64,000 nt of DNA from Craspedostauros australis (taxonomy: Eukaryota > Bacillariophyta > Bacillariophyceae > Mastogloiales > Achnanthaceae), in the NCBI GenBank assembly GCA_026770025.1, contig JAMXDE010000005.1:806001-870000 (forward strand), in the 5' to 3' direction. The notes beneath the pieces were generated by a model that worked only from the letters and a program-made list of their open reading frames with translations, was not told the origin of the DNA and did no database searches. The position numbers were made by a program, and so were the translations under genes. Shown here one piece after another: positions 44,889 to 55,100 of this stretch; position 1 is the first letter of the stretch, and every line of letters begins with the position of its first letter.

Positions 44889-47800
44889 ATGCCAACCATG
44901 GAGGACGCAGGAAGGCCGCAGCACAATGCTCGCGGCGACGCCGCAAATGCCTTCCACTACAGCGACGAACTCTTTGCAGCGTGCGCTGCGTTCGTCTCAA
45001 GTCGCGAAGGACAGCAGCTCGTCCTCGACTTGCAGAAGAGCGGTGCCCTCCAACCCGAACATTTGACGGCGTTGGATCCATCGTGCCAGGAGCTGTTCAA
45101 CCAGCATGCGCAACACTACGGCCGACCAGGATTGAAGGATTATGGTGCGAGAAATGGCGATGCCGCCATGCAAACGCAGCTGCGAAGCAGATTGTCCAGG
45201 TTCGTGTCGACGGTGCAACAGATTGCGCAGCACAAGGAAGATCGACAAGCGAAGTACGGGGCGGGGCAGCACCATCATCACTTTGACGTGACGCTCAATC
45301 AGTTTGCGGATGTCGCACCGCACTTGCCTTCCACCACAGGTGAGGCGAATCCCTACACAACGGAATGGTCAAAGTACTGGAATGATCAACAGGGGCGGTC
45401 GTTGCGCGACGGCACATCGGCGCAAACGGCGAGGGGCCAAGCCGACGTCCCAATCACAAAGCTCGTCGATGAGAAGAGCATCCTAGATGTCGCCACGAAG
45501 ATGAGGTTGGGAACAGCATCGGGACATCACCATCACAAGCATCACCATCACCATCATCATCATCACAAACATCACCATCACAAGCACGATCATCACAAGC
45601 ATCATCATCATCATCACAAACATCACCATCACAAGCACCATCATCATCATCATCACCCAACCTCCGCTCCGACGGAGAGTCCGACTGATGGTCCTACCCA
45701 CAATCCTACCGTCACTCCTACCGACAATCCTACCTCCCACCCGACCACCATTCCCACAGATGGCCCAACTAACAATCCTTCTGGCAGTCCCACAGATGGC
45801 CCAACCAACAATCCTTCTGGAAGTCCGACGGACTTCCCTACCGTCAATCCTACCGATAATCCGACGGGCATCCCTACCGTCAATCCTACCGATAATCCGA
45901 CTCGCGGCCCTACTCACGGCCCGACTAACAGCCCGACCAACAGTCCAACAGGAAACATTAACAGCGACATTCCGTGGCAAATGCACGGCACGCCTGGCGA
46001 GAAGGATCACGCATTGATTGATGGGTACCATCAGCATGCCGCAAAGAGCTTGCGGTTGCAAGCAAGCCGGAGCAATGCCAGCCCTTCCAGTGATACAGGC
46101 ACCAGCGATGATGAATATGGGATGGACGATGTCATCGTCGACCATCGGTTTGACCTGCATCTCCACTGGGGAACCGACAATAACCCTGATGGAATGACCT
46201 TGGTTCATTCACCGTTGGATCAGGTGAGTTGACTTGAGTTTACTTGAGTTGGGGCTGAGGCAGATTGAGTTTGAATACAATTGAGACCCGGGCCGCTTGC
46301 CTATGCTGTGCTGCGGCGTCGTTTCATTGACGACTGTCTCCATGTACGGTTCGTCCTTGACACGGCCAGAGTGCTATGCTCCAGAGCACTTTCCGTTCTT
46401 TTGTCCATTCGCCATTGCTTGCTCTTGCAAAAACATCTCGGATTCCATAACTTTCACTCAACAAAATCACTCCGATTGTCCTTCATCTGTTCATCACCCT
46501 GACACTCGCACTCAAATCCAAACCCAAACCTGTGCCCACCGCACCTACTCAATACATAATCTTGACCAACAGGGCGATTGCGGTAGCTGCTGGGCGTTTG
46601 CTGCCACGGGAACGTTGGAGGCAAGCGTCGCACGCACCGTAGGTCTGGAGGCATATCATGCTTTCATGTCTGGCCCAACCTCCAAAACTACCCTGGGTGC
46701 TTTCAATCAAACCGTCAACGCCAATCTCCAAGGTCCGAACTCCATAGATATCGCAGCAGGGCAGTACGCATGGCTAGTCCAAGAAAGGGCATTTAGCGAA
46801 CTGCTGCTATCCGTCCAGGAGCTGATCGACTGCGATAGAGCCGTCAATGCCGGTTGCGATGGCGGCAATCCGATTGCTTCCTTCTTCTTCATCAACCAGT
46901 TCGGTCTGACAACGTGGAAAGACTATCCATACGAGGCGCTTGGCGGCGCGTGCCAAATTGGCTTGGCGAGCAAACCAGTGGCAACGGTGGAGTCTTGGGG
47001 CATGGTGGCCGAAGACTTCGAAGACGCGATGCAGTTGGTCTTGCAAACCATCGGTCCCATCTCCGTCAGCATGAACGCGGCCGATCCGGCCTTCGCTCTG
47101 TACGAGAGTGGGATCTACAACAACTGGAATTGCTCCGACGAACCCAACCACGCAGTCGTCATCGTTGGCTACGGTGAGGAGTTTGTCCCGTTCGCGCCAC
47201 CTTCGTCTGACGCGGCCAATGCGACGTTGGCGGATGTGGAACAAGAGGACAGCGAACGCTTGCTTGAGACCGACACCGTGGTCGAAGGTCGGAATGTCCG
47301 TTATTGGATCGCTCGCAATTCGTGGGGCAAGGACTGGGGAGAAGATGGTTACTTCCGAATCGAACGAGGCGACGGGGCGAAAGGCAGCCAAGGAATTTGT
47401 GGGATCTCCGCGCAACCGAGTGTCGCCATTGGTGGGTCCTTCATCAGCCCCGATCAATTGGCATCATTCGCGTCGACGACGAAGAGTTACAACATGTCAA
47501 CCGGGAAGGTCGCATCAGATGAGTACGCCCGCTGCATAGGGATCGATTCTGCGTACCTGCAAGCGCATTGTTCCAATTTGATGGGGTAAGTTCAAAGCGG
47601 CACAGTGCGATTCATGAGACATAGCGCGACTTGATGCGATGCAGGAGCACAGCACTGCACTGCGTATCTTTATTGGATGATGACATTGGAGTCGTCACCT
47701 GAACAATCTCCACCATGGTTTGGCCTTGCTGATTGGCATTTTGGATTCATTCTGTGCTTTGTGTTTCATTGGACTCATCGGTTCCTTGCAATCCTTTGTT

Positions 47801-48178
47801 TGACGATGCGCCACTCTTCTCTGAATCGCACTCCCTTTGTCGCTTCAACCCTGCAGCTTTGTGGATATCCACCGTGTCTACCTCATGGGTGTGTTCGCTA
47901 TCATCAGCATCGTGTTCTTCGCATTGTCCCTGACGTCTAACCAGGATGCGGCTGACCGCACGAATGATGAGCAGGATTTGGACTTGGATTTGGACCTGGA
48001 CTCGCAAGGTGACGAGTCCGATGCCGATGAAACCTCTATTCTGCACACACTTGACGGACGTCGTGATACGCGTGCATCCGCGTTCGCCTCCGCCCCAGCC
48101 GAGTCTGATGCTTTGATTGCGCGCCCCCTGCGCCAAGAACGAAACGGCCGCTTTGAAGGATACGGTTCAGTTCCATGA
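44889..48178 (+). CDS. Papain-family (C1A) cysteine protease with I29 prodomain, His tract, PT linker and C-terminal membrane anchor; three exons
   Basis: Exons are 44889-46223, 46573-47585 and 47857-48178. Introns: GTGAGT...AACAG (phase 0) and GTAAGT...CTGCAG (phase 2). The product is about 889 residues from ATG 44889 (or ATG 44898, stronger context). Residues ~66-140 are an I29-like inhibitor prodomain (FVSTVQQIAQHKEDRQAKYG, HFDVTLNQFADV). Then come a His/Lys tract (~213-256), a PT repeat linker (~257-345, PTDGPTNNPSGSPTDGPT) and the catalytic domain. PLDQ-GDCGSCWAF spans the first splice and holds the nucleophile Cys451; PNHAVVIVGYG has His638; ARNSWGKDWGEDGYF has Asn684. The last exon adds one membrane helix (HRYYL-type, VYLMGVFAIISIVFFALSL) and an acidic tail. 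The triad is complete. The location is probably endomembrane or cell surface. The linker between prodomain and catalytic domain is far longer than in ordinary papains. Confidence 0.85.
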
Positions 48179-48379
48179 AGAACCGCGCAAGCGGCATGCT
48201 CATGTCACATTTGCTTGTACTCGAACGAGTACCATACGTGTGCTACAACAGACGATCGAAGTGCTACTAGGAGAATTCGTATGTTAGTTGTGCAAGCATG
48301 TACTCTATGATGGAAGTCTACTGATACGTACGGACACAGCTACAGGATCGAAGTTATAGAGTACTATTAGGAGTTATCG

Positions 48380-49903
48380 TTACATGCCACAGTTGCTTCC
48401 ATGATTGGTGTTGGTGCCGTTGTTGGCGTTGCCATTTGTGTTGCTGTGATTGTTGGTAAGCCCGTTATTGCCGTTCTGCATGAGATTGCCATTGTGCTGT
48501 TGCTGTTGTTGTTGTCCGAATGATAGCATCCCGTTGCTGAACCCGGAGGACATCTGAGATGCCTGCTGCATGAGGTTGGATGGATTCATCTGTGCCGATG
48601 ATGGTGGTACGGACAGGAGGCTCGATGAACCTGTCAGTGACTGTATGAGAGCCCGTTCCATCTCCGAAAGCCCTCCCAACTTGGATGCATCTATGTTCAT
48701 GCCTCCATTTCCCCTGTTCATGTTGCCATTGTTGTTTGCACTGCTGTTGCTGTTACTGTTTCCGTTACCGTTGCTGCTGTTGTTGCCAACATTGTTCGCA
48801 GTGTTGGCGAAGCTGTGCAGTTGGTTGATTTGATTTTGGCCATTGGCATTGCCATTGACAGCGTTGTTTCCGATGTTGTTGTTGTTGTTGTTGTTATTGC
48901 TGTTGCCGATGTTACCGCCATTGGCTTGGTTGTTGAGGTTGATCGCTCCCATGTTTTGACCACCCCCGTTACCCCTGTTCAATCCCATCGTCGCAGTCTC
49001 CAACAGCTTTTGAAACTGGGCCAACCCTGCCTGCAGCTGCTGCGAAGAATCTGCCATCCCTGGCATCGACGCTGGCGCAGTTTTGTCCTCGCCGTTCATG
49101 TTAGATGCGTGCATTGAGGTCGAGGCTTGCGTTGGTTGTTGCGTGGACTGTGGGTTTTGCCCAGCTCCAAGATGGTTTTGCTGTTGTTGCTGCTGCTGCT
49201 GCATCAGCTGCTGTTGTTGTTGTGGCGTTGGCTGTTGGAGAGCCGCAGCACCCGCACCTGCGTTGGGGCTTCCCATGGTCCCGGCCGCCGCGAGCAGCTG
49301 CGATATGGTGGTCGCCGATGGGATGGCGCCGCCAGGTTGCATCATCCCCTGCAACATGGCCGGTGTTTGCCCCTGCATCTGTTGCAAAGGATTGCGCGCC
49401 CCGTTGAACAACCCAGCAGCAGCGGCTGCTCCCCCCATGTTCCCGAATTGCTGCTGCATGCGAAGACGTTGGTTCTCCGACACGGCAGAGTCGAGCTGGA
49501 ACCGCAGCTCTTCGGTGACCTTGCGGAGATCGTTGTTCTCCTTCGAGAGGCTGGCGACCGTGCGCTGCAGGTCTTCGATGAGGATCTTCCTGCGTTGTCT
49601 TGACTGGAAGGCGGACCTTCGGTTGGCGGCTCTGCGCTCGGCCTTCTTGTCTTCTGCGGACACCTCCTGTTGAATGGACGCGTTTGCTCGCTTCTGGCCT
49701 CTCTTCTCCATCCCCATCGACTGATGAGGATTCAGGCCAGCGGTCGGGCCATCGCCGTTCGTTGTGCCCATAGAGAACGAGTTCCTGGAGGATGATGACG
49801 ATTCAACATCATCACCGTCAGCCTCCGACTCCGTCACCTTTCCCAGCGACTTGATCAAGGCGCCCGGTTCGGTCATGAGATGCGCGTGGTTGGCTGGAGC
49901 CAT
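48380..49903 (-). CDS. bZIP transcription factor with Gln/Asn-rich tail
   Basis: A 507-residue single exon from ATG 49903 (MAPANHAHLMTEPGALIKS). The basic region is at ~86-106 (KKAERRAANRRSAFQSRQRR), with the N-x7-R pattern read as N-R-R-S-A-F-Q-S-R. A leucine zipper follows at ~108-148 (ILIEDLQRTVASLSKENNDL, LRKVTEELRFQLDSAV, ENQRLRM). The remaining 350 residues are Gln, Asn, Gly and Met-rich with no domain; such tails often activate transcription. No LOV or PAS domain is present, so it is not an aureochrome or a bZIP-PAS protein. It is expected to be nuclear and to bind DNA as a dimer. It is convergent with the protease gene, the two ends about 200 bp apart. Confidence 0.85.
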   Translation of the reverse strand: MAPANHAHLMTEPGALIKSLGKVTESEADGDDVESSSSSRNSFSMGTTNGDGPTAGLNPHQSMGMEKRGQKRANASIQQEVSAEDKKAERRAANRRSAFQSRQRRKILIEDLQRTVASLSKENNDLRKVTEELRFQLDSAVSENQRLRMQQQFGNMGGAAAAAGLFNGARNPLQQMQGQTPAMLQGMMQPGGAIPSATTISQLLAAAGTMGSPNAGAGAAALQQPTPQQQQQLMQQQQQQQQNHLGAGQNPQSTQQPTQASTSMHASNMNGEDKTAPASMPGMADSSQQLQAGLAQFQKLLETATMGLNRGNGGGQNMGAINLNNQANGGNIGNSNNNNNNNNIGNNAVNGNANGQNQINQLHSFANTANNVGNNSSNGNGNSNSNSSANNNGNMNRGNGGMNIDASKLGGLSEMERALIQSLTGSSSLLSVPPSSAQMNPSNLMQQASQMSSGFSNGMLSFGQQQQQQHNGNLMQNGNNGLTNNHSNTNGNANNGTNTNHGSNCGM

Positions 49904-51447
49904 TTTGTTGTGAGAGCGAGGAAAGATGATGTATGGTGCGATCGATGATGTTCAACTTGTTCCACTCGACTCAGATGCTACGAGTATGGACTATGATTGG
50001 TGTGTGATTGGTGTGTTCGTCGTTGCCGTTGCCTATGCTGATGCTGCTGTTGCTGACAATGATGATGTAGACAGAAAAATAATCGGCAAGAGCTGCGATG
50101 AGAACGATGTTGTCGTGCGTAAGTGTACTTCGATAGCGTGAGTACGACCCACAGGTGATCTGATGATTAGTGTGGTGGAGGAAAGATGGAGACAAGAGGA
50201 ATGAATGGCAAAGTCGAGGAGGAAACAGGAAAGAAAGGAGGGAGGAAAGCAGACGACAGGAATCCCAGAGAGGAACACTTGAGTGGCGGTGTCGTGAAGA
50301 GACCACTCGCTCTCTCCTTGTAGTCCACGATGACGGTGATGTGTTCATTCCAATCCGTTTCTGATTCTGATTGACATGTTCTGCCATGCCGCACGTAAAC
50401 CGTGGTACATGATGCGTTGGCAACCACCTCCAACAACGCACAGCACAACACACAATCACAAAAATACACCTCCAGCTTCAAGCCATCCGAGTTTGTGATG
50501 CATCATTTGTTGACATGACCATAAGTAGCAGGAGACACGTCACTCATAGATTGCCCCATGACATCGGCCAATCCGTGGTACTTAGTGTACACGCACACGT
50601 CATGCCAAACAGTGTCGCTACCGCCCGTTCAACCATGAGGCCAACGCACGTCATCACTTCCCAACCAAACTTCAAGCACCAATCAGCGTAAGTCAGCAAA
50701 AAGGGGCTTTGTCAGAACCATACAGATTTGTTTCGTTCCACGTCTCTCTGATTTGCTGCCACGCGCCTCGCCAAGGTCGCTGGGAACAGTGAAGTAGACT
50801 CAAGCAGAGCAGAACAGAGTGCGCCGGAGCACATCGACATCGCAGTATCTTCATCGTCTGCGAAAACCAAAGAGCCGTGAGTTTAGTAGGGCATGGATGA
50901 CATGTCCCTGAAGAGAGTGCGATGCTTGGACAGGAAGTGAGGCTAAAAGCAAGATGATCGGTGGAAGCATCACACGATCAGATTTCAAACATGTTTGGAA
51001 AAGCGTGTCCCTTTATTAAAATCGAGAGATGACGAGAACGCTCTTCTCATTAAAGCGTGTCCCAAACTATGAAACAACAAAGGAAAATAGAACGTTCCTT
51101 CTTCAAGCGTGTCCCTTGTCCTTCGTGAATAAGAGGACGGACGATATTGATCGTTGCTTATCGAACACTATATTGTCGCGAAGCAGGACATTGTCCGCTT
51201 TACATTGATTTGTCCGTTTAGGACCATGTAACTCCGGACAGACGTAATATTGTACACCGAATGGCCAAGCTCTCCTGTCGTCCCGAAGACTTCGTCGGCC
51301 TTGTGCGCCGCCAGAGACAGCAGCGTCATGGTGGACGCGATGGATTGCATCAGCCATCGACATAGTTCATCTTCAATAATTGCACTGCTGCGTCGTACGT
51401 ACTAGTCCTGTGGAACTGTGGTATTTAATCGGTGTCGCTGTTTCGGC
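49904..51447. other. Long stretch without a gene; repeated AAGCGTGTCCC motif
   Basis: About 1.5 kb. AAGCGTGTCCC or a near copy occurs at about 50999, 51052 and 51103, with an inverted pair (GTCCTTCGTG and CGCGAAGCAGGAC) at ~51116-51190. Together these may be the remains of a small non-autonomous DNA element. No gene is recognised. Confidence 0.4.
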
Positions 51448-51452
51448 GGAGA
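51448..51452. repeat. Target site duplication (left), GGAGA
   Basis: GGAGA directly abuts the left LTR and is repeated at 58845-58849 after the right LTR. Five bases is the usual length for Ty1/copia integration. Confidence 0.85.
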
Positions 51453-52164
51453 TGATAGAACACAGACAAAAATGGGTACTTACCTCGAGATTGGGAGTGA
51501 TCAGGTCCGTCAAATGAAGTAGAGTGAAGCTAGTAGGAATTGTCAGTGTGCTCTGAGTGGTTAATTGATGTTTAGATGATGTAAGCTGGCCCAATTCAGA
51601 ACTGTTGGAGTCTGAATTGTGAGCAGATGGAGATGAAATGATGAAAATGATGCTGAGGCAACATGTGTTGCAACACACAGCAGAACATGAAGTGCAGTGC
51701 ATGAATTACAGTGCATGAAGTGGAGAGCATGAAGGTGTTGTCGAGTTTGCAAGACTGAGGAGGTTGATGGCACCTCCAAGACTGATCTTGCTTCTTGGAA
51801 CAACAATGATGCATGCAGCAAATCCGATCATTGCAGAAATGCGATCTTGCCAAATTTGATGGGATTGATGAGCTTGTATCTGAGCCAAGATGCTCAGGTA
51901 CATTCACTCACCAAGACAGTAGACATGTATGTTCATGTGCACATAAGGAGGATGACAAGCAGGGCCTGACATCCATCCTTCAACTCATTACCATCTTCAG
52001 ATACCAAGACAGGTATCTGAGCGCCGTTGGGAGTTGCGGGAAATGAGGTCAACAGAGAAAGAGAAAACGGTTCATGATCAAAAAGTCTCATGCGTGACCT
52101 GACACAGTCTACGGAGAACAAGACTAGACATAGACTAAGGTGAATATAGACTTTTGATCTGATA
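51453..52164 (-). repeat. 3' LTR of the copia element, 712 bp
   Basis: Near-identical to 58133-58844. Boundaries were set by where the two copies stop matching and by the flanking GGAGA. Confidence 0.9.
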
Positions 52165-52190
52165 CTCCCCAAAGCGTGTCTCGTATCTGT

Positions 52191-55100
52191 TCAATCCATG
52201 TTCTTGTGAAAGGTGTTGCCCTTCCAGAAGAGGATAGGCTGAACCAGGGGCCAGAACATGGCCCAAGGTAGGAACTTGGTGAGCACATCTGCCACATTCT
52301 GAGTTCCTTGGATCTTGATGAAGAAGAGGACTCCTGATGCCACAGCCGAACGCACGCGATGGTATGCGAGGGCATTGTGACGCTTGGATAGCATGCTCAT
52401 CGGGATTGTGGACGATGTGATGACCGATTGATTGTCACCAAACATCCAGCTTGGACCGTCGAGAGGGATGCCCATCTCTCGAAGTGCAAGACGAAGGGAG
52501 ATGATCTGCTCGGTGGCTTGACGAGCCGCCACGAACTCTGATCCATACGTGGCTGTCTCCACGGTTGCTTGCCTCTTGCTGAACCATTCAATGGGTGTCT
52601 GGTTCATCAGATGCAGCACTCCAGTGGCGGATCTGCCAGTCACTTTGCAGTGTAGCAAGTTGGCGTCGACGAAAGATGTCATGCGCACAGGCTTGCCCTT
52701 GGGGGACGGAACGTCATGGGGAAGCTCCTCTCCTGTGTTTCCATACACAGAGTAGAGCCAGTCATGCTTGGGGGCTTCGAAGTGGTCTTCATGCTGTGGG
52801 ATTCCGGTACGGAAGCGGATGGAGCCGTCTGGATGCTTCCGAAGGTAGCCGTAGATACGCTTGGCCCGTTCGAGGTGGCCTTGACGAGGAGATGCTCTGA
52901 ATCGAGCCAGGGTCATCACGGCAACGGAGATATCGAATCTTCCAAGCGAGATGCACCACTGAAGGGCACCGATCAAGGACATGAACTTCCTCTTGTCCAA
53001 TTCTGAGAGCTCTGGTGAGGTATCCAACTCTGGACTGTCGGATTTGTCCAGAGGACAGCTTGCCTTCTTTGGGAGTGCGCCAAACATGCGTTCGAAGTTT
53101 GTCAACATCCTTTTGATGTAGGAATGTGGACTCATCTTCAGAGTGCCATCTGGATCTCGACCAAAGTCAGCTCCCAGATGATATTCGATGGGACCGACGC
53201 CTTTCAGCTTGTAGCCGTACTTGGATGCCAATGCGTCAAAGAAGGAATGGGGATCCTTCATGACTGCCATCAAGTCGTCCACATAGACACAGATGTACTC
53301 CCAGTGGGAGCCAGCATCATGCATCCAGACGTCAGGGTCAGAACGACATTGGGTGAAACCCATGTCTCTGAGAGTGTCGGAGAGAGCTTCGTGAAAACGA
53401 GCTCCAGAGGTACGCAGGCCATAGAGCGCTTTGACGATGCGCATCATATGGCCGGCATGCTCACCGAACTCTTCACCAGCAATGAAGCAGATCTTCTCCT
53501 TGGTGAATGCTTCAAGGTAAGCATTACCGATATCACCCACCATGGTAGAGAGCCCATTGAGCTCACCTGCCAGGAGAGCGATGCGGAGAGAGCGGAGGCT
53601 GACAACCCCAGCATAGGACATGTCCTTGCACTGGTCTGTCAGATGACCTCCTGCAACACATCGAGCCTTGTGCCGTAGGTCATGCTTGACTGCATAGACC
53701 CACTGAAGGCGGATCTTCTGGTATCCATCTGGTGGAGTCTGTTGCTTGCCCAGAGACTCGAATGTCCCATAGTCGAACAGCTGCTGCATTTCCTTCCGTT
53801 CAGCATCAGCCCAAAGGGTGTTGCCGTTCTTCCAGTCAAGCTGCATGGCCTCTTGATGGTTCCTGGGCACTTGCACACCAAATTGGAAGGTCGGGATGTT
53901 GCCGTGTGTCCGAGTCTTGGCGACATCAACTTGGCGTTGCATCCTCTCTTGGCGTTGGGAGAGGCGCTGGAGGCGCTTCCATCCCGGTTGCCCGAGGAGA
54001 CCATGTTTGCGACCATACGCAGCACATGTGGCAGGGTCGTCTTGGATCATTGCCGAAAGAGGCTCAGACGAAGTGGAGCCATCATTCCATTGGACGGTGA
54101 CGTTGAAACGAGATCCCTTGTAGGACGATGAGGAGGGTGAGATGGGACCGTCATGACCGATGATGTCATGGAATATCCACTTGTTGCCCTCAGAGTCGGA
54201 GTCCTGTTGGCTCTCGATGATGTCGGACAGTTCGGTGTACGCCATCAACTCATTCGTCTCCCCATCATTGAGAGAGAGCAGGAGCTTGATGCGTTGATGA
54301 TTGTCCGCGTCATGGTCGTTGATCTTGCGAACGACGTCCGCACGAACCTCACGACCATCCTGAAGATGAATGAACGACTTGCCCACCAATTCATCAGGTG
54401 TGAACTTGGGGACAGAGACTGTTGCCTTGCCTATTGTTCCTGGATCGGTGATGCCTGAATCGAAGAGAATGGCGTCCGAGAGAGAATGGACGATCGGATC
54501 AGAGTTAGGAGGGACGGATATGTCGTCCAACACCTCCCCATCATCCGATGGTTCGCTCACCGCATCATCCTCCTCCCCAACAATGGGAAAGGGGAAGTCA
54601 GCTCGAAGGTTCCTGGTATCTGGATCATCCGCAGAGCGGATGGCAGATCTTGGCAGGAGTCGCTGGGACTCATCATCCAGAATCCAGAAGGTCAGGTCGT
54701 CTCCTTTGTGAGCGCATGGGCCGGCCCAGCGACCGCGACGCTCCTTGGAGTGGCTGGGGAATCCTGGCTTCTCAACTCGGAAGTACACAGGCTGCCACCA
54801 GCGGTAAGCAAGGAACTTGCTCACATCGGGGCGATGCCCATATGCAGCCTGCAGAGGGGTGATGTCTCCTGCAGTGTGCTGGGCGATGTGGTTGAACAAC
54901 GAAATGACGTACTGGGTGCAGATGAGCCAGTACTTCGATGGTGTTCCGGTGCGATCCATGATTCCATTCGTAGTTCGCTTGATGTCTTGGATTCGGCGTT
55001 CAGCACCATTCTGGTGCTGATGCTCCGGCTCGCTCTGATGGTCCTTGACAGCATACTGTCGAAGAATCTCCTGGACCTTGGAACCGACTTCGGACCTCGC

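Noticed and set aside
44227-45066. 279-residue plus frame upstream of the protease
   Set aside because: Low-complexity Ser/Gln sequence in a different phase from the protease; starts without ATG.
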